IMG/VR virus record: IMGVR_UViG_3300036832_000330
Location: 29,648-93,647 of that record
Length of the DNA stretch: 64,000 nt
Strand: one strand, 5' to 3'
Origin: a virus
In this document: positions 39,809-47,244 of the stretch, piece after piece
Numbering within the stretch: position 1 is the first letter of the stretch
Layout of the letters: each line of letters opens with the position of its first letter
Notes under the pieces: model-generated
Database searches by the model: none
What the model was told of the DNA's origin: nothing
What the model saw: the letters and a program-made list of their open reading frames with translations, nothing else
Translations under genes and position numbers: made by a program

Positions 39809-41225
39809 GTTGTACTTCGCCGGGGCTGAGGTGCCCACCTGGAGGAAGCTCTTGGCCCAGGAGCATGTGCCCCACGTCGCCATCAACTACCTCCACCTCA
39901 AGCCCCGTTTGCCCCAGGAGAAGCCCTGGACCCTGGCCCAGCACTTCCCGCAGGAGGCCAAGCTGTTCCTGGTGTCGGGGGCCTCAGCCACCGAGAAGAA
40001 GGGCTGGAGCGTCGAGCAGCACGAGGAGTTCTTCGCCGGCTACTTCGACTTCGTGCGGGAGAACATCGACCGGCTGGCCTACTTCACCGAGTACGACGCC
40101 CTGGGCCTGGGCCTGGACTGGGTGCTACGCCAGCGCCAGGTCTGGGAGGGCCTGGCTGACGAGAAGCTGGTGCCCATCTGGCGCGAGACCTGGGGTGCGC
40201 CCCTGCTTCGGGACATGGTCGAGGCGCACCCCAACCTGGGTGTGCCTCCTATCACGCCCAGGACCGCCAACGTACTGTCGGGCCTGGTCAGGCGCACGAG
40301 GATTTCGCTGCACGGGCTGTCCTTCAGCCACCCCTATGATCAGCCTGGCGGTCTCTACAGCACCATCGTTTCCTCGTCCTGGATCTCCCCCACCCGGTTC
40401 GGGGAAACGGTGGTGTGGGACCAGAACCGGCTGCGCCGCTACCCGGCTGATGAGAAGGCCAAGATCCGCCGCCGGTACGCTCAGCACTTCGCCCAGGCCG
40501 GTTTCGACGCGGAGCGGATCCTGAAGGACGACTCCAAGGAGGTGGCCCGGTACACCATCTGGGCCTGGCGTCGTCTGGAGGAGTCCATGGAGGGGCCGGG
40601 ATCAACTCATGGAGATATGGGAAGATCTTCCGATAACGGCTCGGACCCCGTTGAAGTAGTTGGTCATAGGAGCCTGGAAGTGCATCAAAACGGGTCAGAC
40701 GACCGCCAGGTCATGCCGGTGTTCGCCTTCCGCCCGGTGACCTCCACCGTGCCCAACCCAGACGGGGCCGGCACCGTCGAGGTCACCAGCCAGGTGGCGG
40801 TAACGGGGCAGGCCAGCGTGCGTGCCTGTGACTCCTGTTCCCTGGCCGTGGTCTGCCCGCTCTTTGAGTCAGGCTCTCAGTGCAAGTACTCGATCCCCAT
40901 CGAGATCCGCAACCGTGACCAACTCTTGGGCATCCTGCACTCTCTCCTGGAGCTTCAGGGGCAGAGGATCGCCTTTGCCCGGTTCTCGGAGGAGCTTCAG
41001 GGCGGATACCCCGATGCGAACCTTTCGTCCGAGTTAGACCGATTCATGAAGATGACCATGTCGGTCAAGGAGATCCAGGACAACCGGGACTTCTTGAAGG
41101 TGACCGTGGAGGGGCGTGCCCAGGCCGGGGTGCTGAGCCGGCTGTTCGGGGCCGAGAGGGCTGAGTCTCTACGTCGAGTCGATCCTGACAAGGCAGAGGA
41201 TGCGGTTCGACGCACGATGCAATAG
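39798..41225 (+). CDS. Conserved phage protein with TIM-barrel-like N-terminus and Cys cluster, 475 aa
   Basis: 475 residues from the ATG at 39798. The start ELYFAGAEVPTWRKLL and the strand-helix pattern (AKLFLVSGASATEKKGWS, HEEFFAGYFDFVRENIDRLA, YFTEYDA) suggest a TIM-barrel-like domain of about 270 residues. After an acidic linker, CDSCSLAVVCPLFESGSQC carries four cysteines in a spacing able to bind Zn or an Fe-S cluster, then SIPIEIRNRDQLLGIL and a helical end. Such genes are known in large actinophages, without firm function as far as I can say. Confidence 0.55.
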   Translation: MSVELYFAGAEVPTWRKLLAQEHVPHVAINYLHLKPRLPQEKPWTLAQHFPQEAKLFLVSGASATEKKGWSVEQHEEFFAGYFDFVRENIDRLAYFTEYDALGLGLDWVLRQRQVWEGLADEKLVPIWRETWGAPLLRDMVEAHPNLGVPPITPRTANVLSGLVRRTRISLHGLSFSHPYDQPGGLYSTIVSSSWISPTRFGETVVWDQNRLRRYPADEKAKIRRRYAQHFAQAGFDAERILKDDSKEVARYTIWAWRRLEESMEGPGSTHGDMGRSSDNGSDPVEVVGHRSLEVHQNGSDDRQVMPVFAFRPVTSTVPNPDGAGTVEVTSQVAVTGQASVRACDSCSLAVVCPLFESGSQCKYSIPIEIRNRDQLLGILHSLLELQGQRIAFARFSEELQGGYPDANLSSELDRFMKMTMSVKEIQDNRDFLKVTVEGRAQAGVLSRLFGAERAESLRRVDPDKAEDAVRRTMQ

Positions 41226-41319
41226 GCCCGCCTTCTTCGTTCTCTTCATGGTCATGACCGTGGTGGTGGTGGTGTTGGGACTCTGCCTGGGCGTCGTCCT
41301 GGCCGTGGTGTTCTCCTAG
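41200..41319 (+). CDS. Single-pass membrane mini-protein, 39 aa
   Basis: Thirty-nine residues: a basic start (MRFDARCNRPAF), then one long hydrophobic helix (VLFMVMTVVVVVLGLCLG, VVLAVVF). AAGGCAGAGG precedes the ATG, and it overlaps the end of the 39798 gene. Likely a membrane anchor or small regulator. Confidence 0.5.
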   Translation: MRFDARCNRPAFFVLFMVMTVVVVVLGLCLGVVLAVVFS

Positions 41320-41464
41320 GCGGGTCCATGTAGATCTGCTCGGCGCGCCGCTTGGCTCGCATGTACTGGCCCCAGTCGCCCTTCCCCTCCAGGCAACCCA
41401 TCCAGGCCCTCCACTCCCAGTGTCGGGCACGCCAGTGTCGCCACCGCCAAATAATCCACTTCAA
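41252..41464 (-). CDS. Trp/Arg-rich small protein, 70 aa, doubtful
   Basis: Seventy residues from a TTG overlapping the previous stop. The N-terminus is remarkably rich in Trp and Arg (WIIWRWRHWRARHWEWRAW), the C-terminus in Pro and Arg. It overlaps the 3' end of the convergent membrane mini-protein. Real coding is supported only by the junction geometry and filling of the gap. Confidence 0.4.
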   Translation of the reverse strand: MKWIIWRWRHWRARHWEWRAWMGCLEGKGDWGQYMRAKRRAEQIYMDPPRRTPRPGRRPGRVPTPPPPRS

Positions 41465-41814
41465 TCTGGCAACCTCTTCCCCTTGATTTTTGAAGACTCT
41501 ACCGCCTGCTGGTGGAAGTAGTCGGCGATGTCCAGCATCCGCTGGTACTCGTCCTCATCCATGTCGTTCCGCATGAGATCCAGCACGGTGAGGATGGCAC
41601 TGCAATAGGTGTGCAAGGCGGTGGCGGCGAAAGGGTCTTTCAACCGGATCACCACGGCATCGCCCACGGGTGTGCCGTCACGCTTGGTGACGATGTACTT
41701 GTCTTCGGTTACGTCTGGGTCGATGTGCATCATGCCGGCGAGCTTGCCATTCGCGACCAGTCGCGAGGAGGGGCCTGGGGATCGCCTCCCCAGGAGGTAA
41801 TCCCCGGTGCCCAC
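41461..41814 (-). CDS. Hypothetical protein, 117 aa
   Basis: 117 residues from a GTG. KYIVTKRDGTPVGDAVVIRL, followed by KDPFAATALHTYCSAILTVL, is a pattern common in small conserved actinophage proteins. The ATG-ATG at residue 28-29 could be the true start. Divergent from the leaderless 41848 gene. Confidence 0.6.
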   Translation of the reverse strand: MGTGDYLLGRRSPGPSSRLVANGKLAGMMHIDPDVTEDKYIVTKRDGTPVGDAVVIRLKDPFAATALHTYCSAILTVLDLMRNDMDEDEYQRMLDIADYFHQQAVESSKIKGKRLPD

Positions 41815-41835
41815 GAGCAGCCGGGGGGCTGGTCG

Positions 41836-41850
41836 TACGCTCGGACCATG
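41836..41850 (+). promoter_or_regulatory. Leaderless promoter -10 (TACGCT) for the 41848 gene
   Basis: TACGCT at 41836-41841 and the ATG at 41848 are separated by six bases (CGGACC). No Shine-Dalgarno sequence. It starts the plus-strand unit running to 45572. Confidence 0.55.
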
Positions 41851-42390
41851 AGCGTGAAGATGATCCTCCAGGGCGGGCCGCTTGACCGTGAGGAACAGCT
41901 AGTCCTGGATCTGAACACCGCTCCCGGCTACCAGATGCAGTTCAACATCCCGAACTACCAGACCTTTCACACCGATGGGGAGTCGGTGCTGAGCCAGGGC
42001 CTGGTGGCGGTGTACGGCTACGTCGGGCCGGGGCCGGCACCAGGGGGAAGCGACACTTGGACATCGTCGGAGATCTATGAGTTCACGGGTGAGTACTTCG
42101 TGCCGGCACCGGGACCATTGCCCACACCAGGGCCATTGCCGCTTCCACCCACGGTGTTCATGAACGCCCTCAGCGGCATGACGGTCAACGCCAACGACCC
42201 CTTGCCAGGGGTCCAGCTTGTCGGTGAGGGCGACATGTCGGTCGACGCCCTGGTCATCTCCTTCGACTACGCCACCGTGGCCCTCCTGGCTGAGACCAGC
42301 ATGAGCATCACCCGGCAGACCTGGGCCAACACGGTCAGCATGAGCGCCCAGACATCCCTACAAGTCACAGGATTGGTGAACGGACAATGA
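41848..42390 (+). CDS. Hypothetical beta-rich protein, 180 aa
   Basis: 180 residues, low charge, with a proline hinge (VPAPGPLPTPGPLPLPPTVF) between two parts. The second part (VQLVGEGDMSVDALVISFD, ATVALLAETSMSITRQ) has regular beta repeats, maybe a virion surface fold. Leaderless start. Overlaps the next gene (ATGA). Confidence 0.6.
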   Translation: MSVKMILQGGPLDREEQLVLDLNTAPGYQMQFNIPNYQTFHTDGESVLSQGLVAVYGYVGPGPAPGGSDTWTSSEIYEFTGEYFVPAPGPLPTPGPLPLPPTVFMNALSGMTVNANDPLPGVQLVGEGDMSVDALVISFDYATVALLAETSMSITRQTWANTVSMSAQTSLQVTGLVNGQ

Positions 42391-42614
42391 GCAGCAGCAT
42401 CACTCTCCAGACCACTGACGGTCGAATCATTCATGGCATCAACTACGGCGTCAACACCACCACCCTGCCCAGTGACCCAGCCGCCCTGGCTGCCGGCATG
42501 CCGGGTGGCATGGCCTATGGCGTGTACCACATCCACACCCCCAGTGGTTGGCAGTACATCCCGGCCAGTCAGATTGCCGCCGTCCTCCAGGTGTCGGCAG
42601 GGAAGCCGACGTGA
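42387..42614 (+). CDS. Hypothetical protein, 75 aa
   Basis: Seventy-five residues, neutral and beta-leaning (SSSITLQTTDGRIIHGINYG; YHIHTPSGWQYIPASQIAAV). Overlaps both neighbours by four bases. No family recognised. Confidence 0.55.
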   Translation: MSSSITLQTTDGRIIHGINYGVNTTTLPSDPAALAAGMPGGMAYGVYHIHTPSGWQYIPASQIAAVLQVSAGKPT

Positions 42615-42769
42615 AGACCTGTGAGGAATGCCTGGGTCATGGCTACATCGAGTGCCCCACCTGTGACGGTACGGGTGAGGTAGAAGGGGAAGAGTACGAG
42701 CAGCTACAGATCCCAGGAGAAGACTGGTCGAAATATGAGCGCCCTGAACGGAGCGGGACTGGACATTAG
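42611..42769 (+). CDS. DnaJ-type zinc-finger mini-protein, 52 aa
   Basis: Fifty-two residues from a GTG. CEECLGHGYIECPTCDGTG holds two CxxCxGxG-type repeats as in the DnaJ cysteine-rich domain, followed by an acidic tail. Overlaps neighbours on both sides. Similar pairs occur at 57785. It may act as an adaptor or thiol/zinc chaperone; no partner visible. Confidence 0.6.
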   Translation: MKTCEECLGHGYIECPTCDGTGEVEGEEYEQLQIPGEDWSKYERPERSGTGH

Positions 42770-43154
42770 TTGCGGGTGCTACAGCGGCACCTGTGAAGGC
42801 TTCGACGCCCTGCGGATCATGCTGTCCCAGGTGGCCGGGTACGGCATCCAGGACTACCGCCACCAGGGCGGGCCGGTCTTGCCCAACCTGGACTGGCATG
42901 CCTTCACCGACGACGACCTGCACGGGGAATGGCCTAACGGCGCTCCTGATGATCCCCTGGTGATCCTCCTGGCTCACCACGAGCATGCGGGGCGGATCAA
43001 GCGCGAGCATGCCTCCTACCTGGCTGACCGCCTGGAGGAGCTAAGTGCCGTCCTTCTGGGCCATCGCGATATGCGCTGGGCATTGCTGACCCAGCAGTTC
43101 GTGCGGGGCCTGCGCTATGCCGTCAGCAACCACATGGATGTAGTGTTCAACTGA
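42735..43154 (+). CDS. Hypothetical protein, 139 aa
   Basis: 139 residues. Three cysteines near the start (DISCGCYSGTCEGFDALRIM) and a His-rich middle (LAHHEHAGRIKREHASYLAD) are reminiscent of metal-binding helical proteins. The rest is helical. It overlaps the DnaJ-like gene by 35 bases. No family recognised. Confidence 0.55.
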   Translation: MSALNGAGLDISCGCYSGTCEGFDALRIMLSQVAGYGIQDYRHQGGPVLPNLDWHAFTDDDLHGEWPNGAPDDPLVILLAHHEHAGRIKREHASYLADRLEELSAVLLGHRDMRWALLTQQFVRGLRYAVSNHMDVVFN

Positions 43155-43345
43155 TGTCTGATGAGTACCACCGGAAGCTGGACGAGCACTCCTTCGTCCA
43201 TCGCATCGACCCCCTGCGGGATGCAGCCAGGCGAGCGGTGGATCAGTGGGATCGGGAGGACGAGATGGACAGGATCGAACTCTCCAATGGTTTCTGGGAC
43301 GCCATGAGACAGCTACGGCAAGTTCTAGATGAGGTGAAGCGATGA
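43154..43345 (+). CDS. Hypothetical charged protein, 63 aa
   Basis: Sixty-three residues, helical and highly charged (DPLRDAARRAVDQWDREDEM). Overlaps neighbours by one and four bases. Function unknown. Confidence 0.55.
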   Translation: MSDEYHRKLDEHSFVHRIDPLRDAARRAVDQWDREDEMDRIELSNGFWDAMRQLRQVLDEVKR

Positions 43346-43833
43346 GCGAGACTCCTACTCCCCTCTTGGTGGGTGCCCAGTTCCTGGGGCTGGCCGACGA
43401 TGCCAAGTTCCAGCGTCAGGTCTTGACCGACCCCTACCTGCAAGCTGCTGTCTACGCGCTGGGGAAGGTAGTGATCATGGGGGAGGTACCAGAGGTGGAG
43501 GTGACATCCTCAAGCTCGCTCATGCATGCAGCTTCCCCTGAGAGGCCCCCAGAACGCCGCAGGAGCGGCGCAAAAAATGTTTCCGACCCACACCTTCAAA
43601 ACGTCTTTATTTCGGAGGCACGGCGTTCTACGGGCCAGCCTGACGTGGAGACCGTTCGGGAGTTCCTGGGCCGGGAGGTGAGGCTGGTCTTTAATGTGGA
43701 CTGGCCCCCGAAGCTGGGCACGTTGACCCAGATCATCGACCTCCCCACCGCCGCACCTGTCTATCTCGTCATGGATGATGACGACTCGATCCGGTATCCC
43801 CTCTACGCCGTCCAGAGCATCGAGTTGGTATGA
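43342..43833 (+). CDS. Hypothetical protein, 163 aa
   Basis: 163 residues. An N-terminal globular part (LLVGAQFLGLADDAKFQRQV, LTDPYLQAAVYALGKVVIM), a polar linker near 55-85, then a beta domain (VRLVFNVDWPPKLGTLTQII, PVYLVMDDDDSIRYPLYAVQ). The linker portion around 43560-43620 is poorer in G+C than the rest. No family recognised. Confidence 0.55.
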   Translation: MSETPTPLLVGAQFLGLADDAKFQRQVLTDPYLQAAVYALGKVVIMGEVPEVEVTSSSSLMHAASPERPPERRRSGAKNVSDPHLQNVFISEARRSTGQPDVETVREFLGREVRLVFNVDWPPKLGTLTQIIDLPTAAPVYLVMDDDDSIRYPLYAVQSIELV

Positions 43834-43991
43834 CCACTGACCACCCTCCCGTGGACGTGAAGGGCGTCTACTTCCAGGACGTGGAGCTACCGAAGTTCGA
43901 CGCCTTCCCCCGGCTCTTTGAGTGCGGGGAGTGCGGAGCCGTGGTCATCGACCGCCAACTGCACGCCGGCTGGCACAAGAGGCAGGAATGA
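43830..43991 (+). CDS. Zinc-finger mini-protein, 53 aa
   Basis: Fifty-three residues ending FECGECGAVVIDRQLHAGWH with a short basic end: CxxC plus HxxxH gives a C2H2-like finger. The start overlaps the previous stop, and its own stop overlaps the glycosyltransferase ATG. This is one of several tiny zinc proteins in the window. Confidence 0.6.
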   Translation: MTTDHPPVDVKGVYFQDVELPKFDAFPRLFECGECGAVVIDRQLHAGWHKRQE

Positions 43992-45064
43992 CAATCGGCC
44001 TGGTCATGATCGTCAAGGACGAGGCAGCCATCCTGCCCCGGTTGGCTGAGAGCTTGAAGGGCCAGATCGACTACTGGACAATGGTGGACACCGGCAGCAC
44101 TGACGACACAGAGCGCGTCGCCAGGGCGGCGTTCGCTGATGTCGAGGGCCAGTTCCTCCATGACGAGTGGCGGGGGTTCGGGCCGTCGCGGACGGTCGCA
44201 CTTCGTGCCGCGGAGGCCCACAGCGACTGGATGCTCGTCCTCGACGCCGACGACACCTTCCACGGCAAGATCGATGAGGCGCAGTGGCTGCCCGGTACGG
44301 ACTGCATCGAGGCCCGGATACAGAGCGGGGACTTGGTGTGGTGGCTGCCCAAGCTGTTGCGCTCCAACCGGGGCTGGGAGAGCCGGGGGCGGGCGCACGA
44401 GTACTACAACAGCCCCATCGCCAGCCCTGCCATTCGCACCGACAGTTTCTGGATCGAGCATCACGGTGACGGCAGTGGGCGGGCTGGCAAGTTCCACCGG
44501 GACGTGGCCCTGCTCCTGACCGACTGGGAGGAGGATCCCACCGACAGTCGGACGGCCTTCTACCTGGCCCGCAGCTACGATGATGCCGGCGACTGGCCCC
44601 AGGCCATCGACTGGTACCGCACCCGGCTGCGCCTGGGGGGCTGGGACGAGGAGACCTTCTACGCCCGGTACCGCCTGGGGGCCTGCCTGGTCAACCTGGG
44701 GGCCACCCAGGAGGGCTGTGGGCACCTCTGGGAAGCCTGGGGCCTGCGGACAGACCGGGCTGAGCCACTGGTGACCCTGGCTGAGCATTACCGTCTGAGC
44801 CAGCAGTGGGCGCTGGCCTACCACGTCATCGACCTGGCCTACAGCCACTGTCTGGCCCAGCCCGGTAACCGGCTGCCGCGCCATACCGGGCTGTTCGTGG
44901 ATGTCAACGCCGCCGCCTGGAGAGCGGCTTACGAGCAGTCCATCAGTGCCTGGTACACCGGCCACAAGCAACGTGGCAAGATGCTCTCGGAATGGCTGTC
45001 CAGCGTGATCCTGCCCGAACCTTACGCCGCCTCGGCACGGGCGAACGCCGCCTTCTATGAGTAA
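43988..45064 (+). CDS. Family 2 glycosyltransferase with TPR-like C-terminus, 358 aa
   Basis: 358 residues from the ATG at 43988. TIGLVMIVKDEAAILPRLAE at the start, DTGSTDDT (34-41) and VLDADD (DxD, 86-89) are GT2/GT-A hallmarks for nucleotide-sugar and metal binding. Residues about 185-300 form TPR-like helix pairs (TAFYLARSYDDAGDWPQAID; YRLGACLVNLGATQEG). It could glycosylate virion proteins, phage DNA bases or host surface. No DNA-base-modifying partner is visible in this window. Confidence 0.85.
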   Translation: MTIGLVMIVKDEAAILPRLAESLKGQIDYWTMVDTGSTDDTERVARAAFADVEGQFLHDEWRGFGPSRTVALRAAEAHSDWMLVLDADDTFHGKIDEAQWLPGTDCIEARIQSGDLVWWLPKLLRSNRGWESRGRAHEYYNSPIASPAIRTDSFWIEHHGDGSGRAGKFHRDVALLLTDWEEDPTDSRTAFYLARSYDDAGDWPQAIDWYRTRLRLGGWDEETFYARYRLGACLVNLGATQEGCGHLWEAWGLRTDRAEPLVTLAEHYRLSQQWALAYHVIDLAYSHCLAQPGNRLPRHTGLFVDVNAAAWRAAYEQSISAWYTGHKQRGKMLSEWLSSVILPEPYAASARANAAFYE

Positions 45065-45290
45065 CAGCTTCAAGTGCCCCAGGTGTGGCACGGTCAGCTA
45101 TCTCCCCCATGACCTGGAGGAGGGTTATTGCGGTCACTGCCATGACTGGACTGCGTCGCCTCATGGCATCGTCTGGCCCTTCGTGTCGAGGAGGGAACTG
45201 GAGGATCTGGAGGTGGTCGAAGTGCCTGACCGGATCATGGGGAACCGGGTAGAGACAGAGCGTGGCGAAAAAACCCAATCCTCTGACTGA
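45057..45290 (+). CDS. Zinc-ribbon protein, 77 aa
   Basis: Seventy-seven residues: KCPRCGTVSYLPHDLEEG, then YCGHCHDW, gives a clear four-Cys ribbon at 7-31. The C-terminal half is acidic (RELEDLEVVEVPD). Overlaps the glycosyltransferase end by eight bases. Probable nucleic-acid or protein adaptor. Confidence 0.6.
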   Translation: MSNSFKCPRCGTVSYLPHDLEEGYCGHCHDWTASPHGIVWPFVSRRELEDLEVVEVPDRIMGNRVETERGEKTQSSD

Positions 45291-45441
45291 GGCCCAGGGC
45301 AACCTTATTGTGGCTGAACTGGGTGTCCTGGCTACCTGCGCCCTCCTGACCCTGTACGGGGCCTGGCGAGGCATCTTCACCGTGACCAAGACCGCCTCTC
45401 AGGTCAAGGACGTAGCGGAGGGCATGGCTAGTCGCTTCTGA
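45262..45441 (+). CDS. Small membrane protein, 59 aa
   Basis: Fifty-nine residues from a GTG inside the end of the previous gene. One hydrophobic helix at about 15-36 (LIVAELGVLATCALLTLYGA) with a Lys-rich N-terminus and an amphipathic C-terminus. Junctions (29-base overlap before, TGATG after) support it. Function unknown. Confidence 0.5.
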   Translation: MAKKPNPLTEAQGNLIVAELGVLATCALLTLYGAWRGIFTVTKTASQVKDVAEGMASRF

Positions 45442-45572
45442 TGCCCCACTACCGGGCCTGGCCTAAGTCCTGGGGCCTGATGTGGGTCAATGACACCCTG
45501 ACCCTGCGGAGCGGCTCGCACGCCTGGTTGCTGGACTGGAGGAAGCTGCGGGAGCGAGCCAGGTACTACTGA
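45441..45572 (+). CDS. Small Trp/Arg-rich protein, 43 aa
   Basis: Forty-three residues (HYRAWPKSWGLMWVNDTLTL; WLLDWRKLRERARYY) starting in a TGATG overlap. Basic and aromatic, possibly membrane-surface or nucleic-acid binding. Last gene of the plus unit; its end overlaps by seven bases the end of the convergent gene at 45566. Confidence 0.5.
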   Translation: MPHYRAWPKSWGLMWVNDTLTLRSGSHAWLLDWRKLRERARYY

Positions 45573-46147
45573 CCTCGCTTGCGGGCCTGGTATGTCTCGA
45601 TCATCTCCCAGATGACCTCGACGGCCCACTGGCACACCGTGATCCGATCAGCGGCTGCGGTGCGGTCGAAGAAGGTGCCGCAGTCATGTGGGTATAACTC
45701 GCTCTCGTGATCCTGCTCCCCGGTCTCGATGTTGCGACCGTGGAAGGTGGTGATGGCGTAGAAGGTGACCCGTCCGCTGGTGCGGTCTACCACCTCGATG
45801 AGGTAGCCCATCATATAGTCGGCGTCGATGGTCATGACCACGCCGTTGATGTAGGTCTCCTCGTTGCAGTGCCAGAACTCGCTGTGGAGGCCGGTGCCCC
45901 AGTTCTCACGGGTCTGGATGTCCCAGGGGATGTCGAGAAAGCACTGAACTACTTCCTGCATTTTTATCTTCTCCTCGTGGCACACGCAGGCACAGCCGGC
46001 GCGAGCCTGGTCGACATGGCAGTCGCACTCGTCACAGTGCAGGAGCCGGTACTGCAACTCGGGCCAGGTAGGCATCTTGCCCCCGGCAGCTATGTAGTCC
46101 CGCAGGATCTTCGCGGCTTGCTCGTTGGTGATGGGTTCTTTGCTCAC
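45566..46147 (-). CDS. Hypothetical protein with CxCxxC-type metal cluster, 193 aa
   Basis: 193 residues if it starts at the GTG at 46147 (MSKEPITNEQAAKIL); the upstream frame runs through the structured RNA and is not coding-like. LHCDECDCHVDQARAGCACV and CH give a dense Cys/His cluster at about 37-58. The remainder is mixed (WHCNEETYINGVVMTIDADY). No clear ribosome-binding site is present. It lies directly downstream of the probable RNA gene. Confidence 0.6.
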   Translation of the reverse strand: MSKEPITNEQAAKILRDYIAAGGKMPTWPELQYRLLHCDECDCHVDQARAGCACVCHEEKIKMQEVVQCFLDIPWDIQTRENWGTGLHSEFWHCNEETYINGVVMTIDADYMMGYLIEVVDRTSGRVTFYAITTFHGRNIETGEQDHESELYPHDCGTFFDRTAAADRITVCQWAVEVIWEMIETYQARKRGQ

Positions 46148-46194
46148 ACTCTGTACAAGGAGGCTTGAGCGGCGAAGTGTCAAAAGAAAATCGA

Positions 46195-46310
46195 GAACCC
46201 CTGACCGGGGCAGTGCCTCTCGCGCCAACGGCCCAAGGCGGGGTGTGAGTCCTGTACTGGAACAAGGTCGAGTCAGGTCTCAGGGACCAAAAGAAGCCGG
46301 TCAGGGGTTC
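46195..46310 (-). ncRNA. Probable structured RNA, about 116 nt, ends base-paired
   Basis: On the minus strand TATATT (46322-46317) with TGTGG upstream would start transcription near 46310. That is exactly where GAACCCCTGACCGG begins. Its perfect complement CCGGTCAGGGGTTC ends at 46195, followed by a U-rich run (TCGATTTTCTTTT). Inside are further short hairpins such as GGTCCCTGAGACC. The 14-bp closing helix, promoter spacing and lack of coding sense point to a discrete RNA. I do not recognise a family; it is not a canonical tRNA. Confidence 0.6.
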
Positions 46311-46316
46311 CCGAAA

Positions 46317-46327
46317 AATATACCACA
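46317..46327 (-). promoter_or_regulatory. Extended -10 promoter of the structured RNA
   Basis: TGTGGTATATT on the minus strand (hexamer 46317-46322). The TGTGG part is shared with the early-type promoters at 30009, 30896, 49914 and 61890. Confidence 0.6.
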
Positions 46328-46720
46328 CTACGAGTAGCGAAGGCGGTCGTATTTTCCTTGCAGGCGGGCCACCACCTCGATGGCCTCCTGGGAGGGGTTC
46401 TCGATGTCGCGCTTGCCATGCTCGCACGCCTCTGTACCGGAGGCGAACAGCGGGGTGTGTTCCTCGACGGTGCTGGGGTCGACGCCCCACAGGCGAAAGG
46501 CTAGAGGCTCATGTGCGTGGTCTTGACGCCCGTGTACGACCGTCCAGCCATGGCAGATGACCTCAGGGGTGGCATGGCAGTGGAAGGCCCCCATGGGCTG
46601 CTCATGGGTCTCTGCGTCGTACTGAGCCAGCTTCTCGTACTCGCTGGCAGCCCACACTCCACTGGGCACATCCCGGCGATAGGGGCAGGCCAGACAGGAC
46701 TCCTTGCGGATGTCAGCCAT
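46328..46720 (-). CDS. DUF6283-like Cys/His protein, 130 aa
   Basis: 130 residues. CLACPYRRDVPSGVWAASEY at the start, then MGAFHCHATPEVICHGWTVV, matches the small phage/actinobacterial family with CxxCPxR-D-PxG and CHG motifs (DUF6283 as I recall it), thought to bind metal. Function unknown. It overlaps the previous gene by eight bases. Confidence 0.6.
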   Translation of the reverse strand: MADIRKESCLACPYRRDVPSGVWAASEYEKLAQYDAETHEQPMGAFHCHATPEVICHGWTVVHGRQDHAHEPLAFRLWGVDPSTVEEHTPLFASGTEACEHGKRDIENPSQEAIEVVARLQGKYDRLRYS

Positions 46721-46862
46721 CCTTAGGCTCCACGGGCCGGTGAGGGGCGTCGAAGACGCCGTAGGAGCGGGCGTGGTTGTCGCAGTAATACTCGTCGTAC
46801 TCGGTGTCGAGCGTGGTGGCGGTCTCGCCGCACACGCAGCAGGTAGGGAGATCGGTGGTCAT
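46713..46862 (-). CDS. Mini zinc-binding protein, 49 aa
   Basis: Forty-nine residues: LPTCCVCGETATTLDTEYDE, then YYCDNHARSYG gives CxxC and CxxH, one probable zinc site. Overlaps neighbours on both sides. Unknown role. Confidence 0.55.
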   Translation of the reverse strand: MTTDLPTCCVCGETATTLDTEYDEYYCDNHARSYGVFDAPHRPVEPKDG

Positions 46863-47044
46863 GCCAGGGCCTCCGGGTTGATGTCCCTGGCCTCCAGGAT
46901 GCGGGAGATCAGGATGGGGCGGGTGATGTCGGGGAAGATCTGCGCCCCCACGCGCTCAGCCTCAGCGACGAGTTCCATGTAGCGCATCTTGTGCAGCCGG
47001 CGCTCATAGCCCACGAGGTCGCGGACGGTCTCTTCTTCACTCAT
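46859..47044 (-). CDS. Hypothetical helical protein, 61 aa
   Basis: Sixty-one residues. The pattern MELVAEAERVGAQIFPDITR, then PILISRILEARD, looks SAP-like (helix-loop-helix), though less clear than at 27391. Overlaps both neighbours (ATGA). Confidence 0.5.
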   Translation of the reverse strand: MSEEETVRDLVGYERRLHKMRYMELVAEAERVGAQIFPDITRPILISRILEARDINPEALA

Positions 47045-47244
47045 TGGTGTTCCACCCGCACGCTGTTCTCAAAGAACTCGTGCGGCATCCAGGTGGCCCC
47101 AGGATCCGGGCGGAAATCCACCTGGATGGTGGTGGGGTCGAGGTGCCCAGGCAGGCGCACCAGCACCTGGGTGCATGTGCGATCTGTCGCTGTTGCGTTG
47201 GGCACGGTGATGACGATGGCGGTCTCGATGTAGGTCTCAGGCAT
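47041..47244 (-). CDS. Hypothetical protein, 67 aa
   Basis: Sixty-seven residues from the second of two ATGs (GGAG lies seven bases upstream of it). Beta-rich (YIETAIVITVPNATATDRTC; QVLVRLPGHLDPTTIQVDFR). Unknown function. Confidence 0.5.
   Translation of the reverse strand: MPETYIETAIVITVPNATATDRTCTQVLVRLPGHLDPTTIQVDFRPDPGATWMPHEFFENSVRVEHQ

Noticed and set aside
43868-45091. 407-codon minus frame opposite the glycosyltransferase
   Set aside because: The plus frame has GT2 motifs and overlapping neighbours; the minus frame lacks any motif and ribosome-binding site.
46195-46310. Transfer RNA in the structured RNA region
   Set aside because: No GGTTCGANTCC-type T arm, no 7-bp acceptor with CCA-like end and the closing helix is 14 bp, so a canonical tRNA does not fit.
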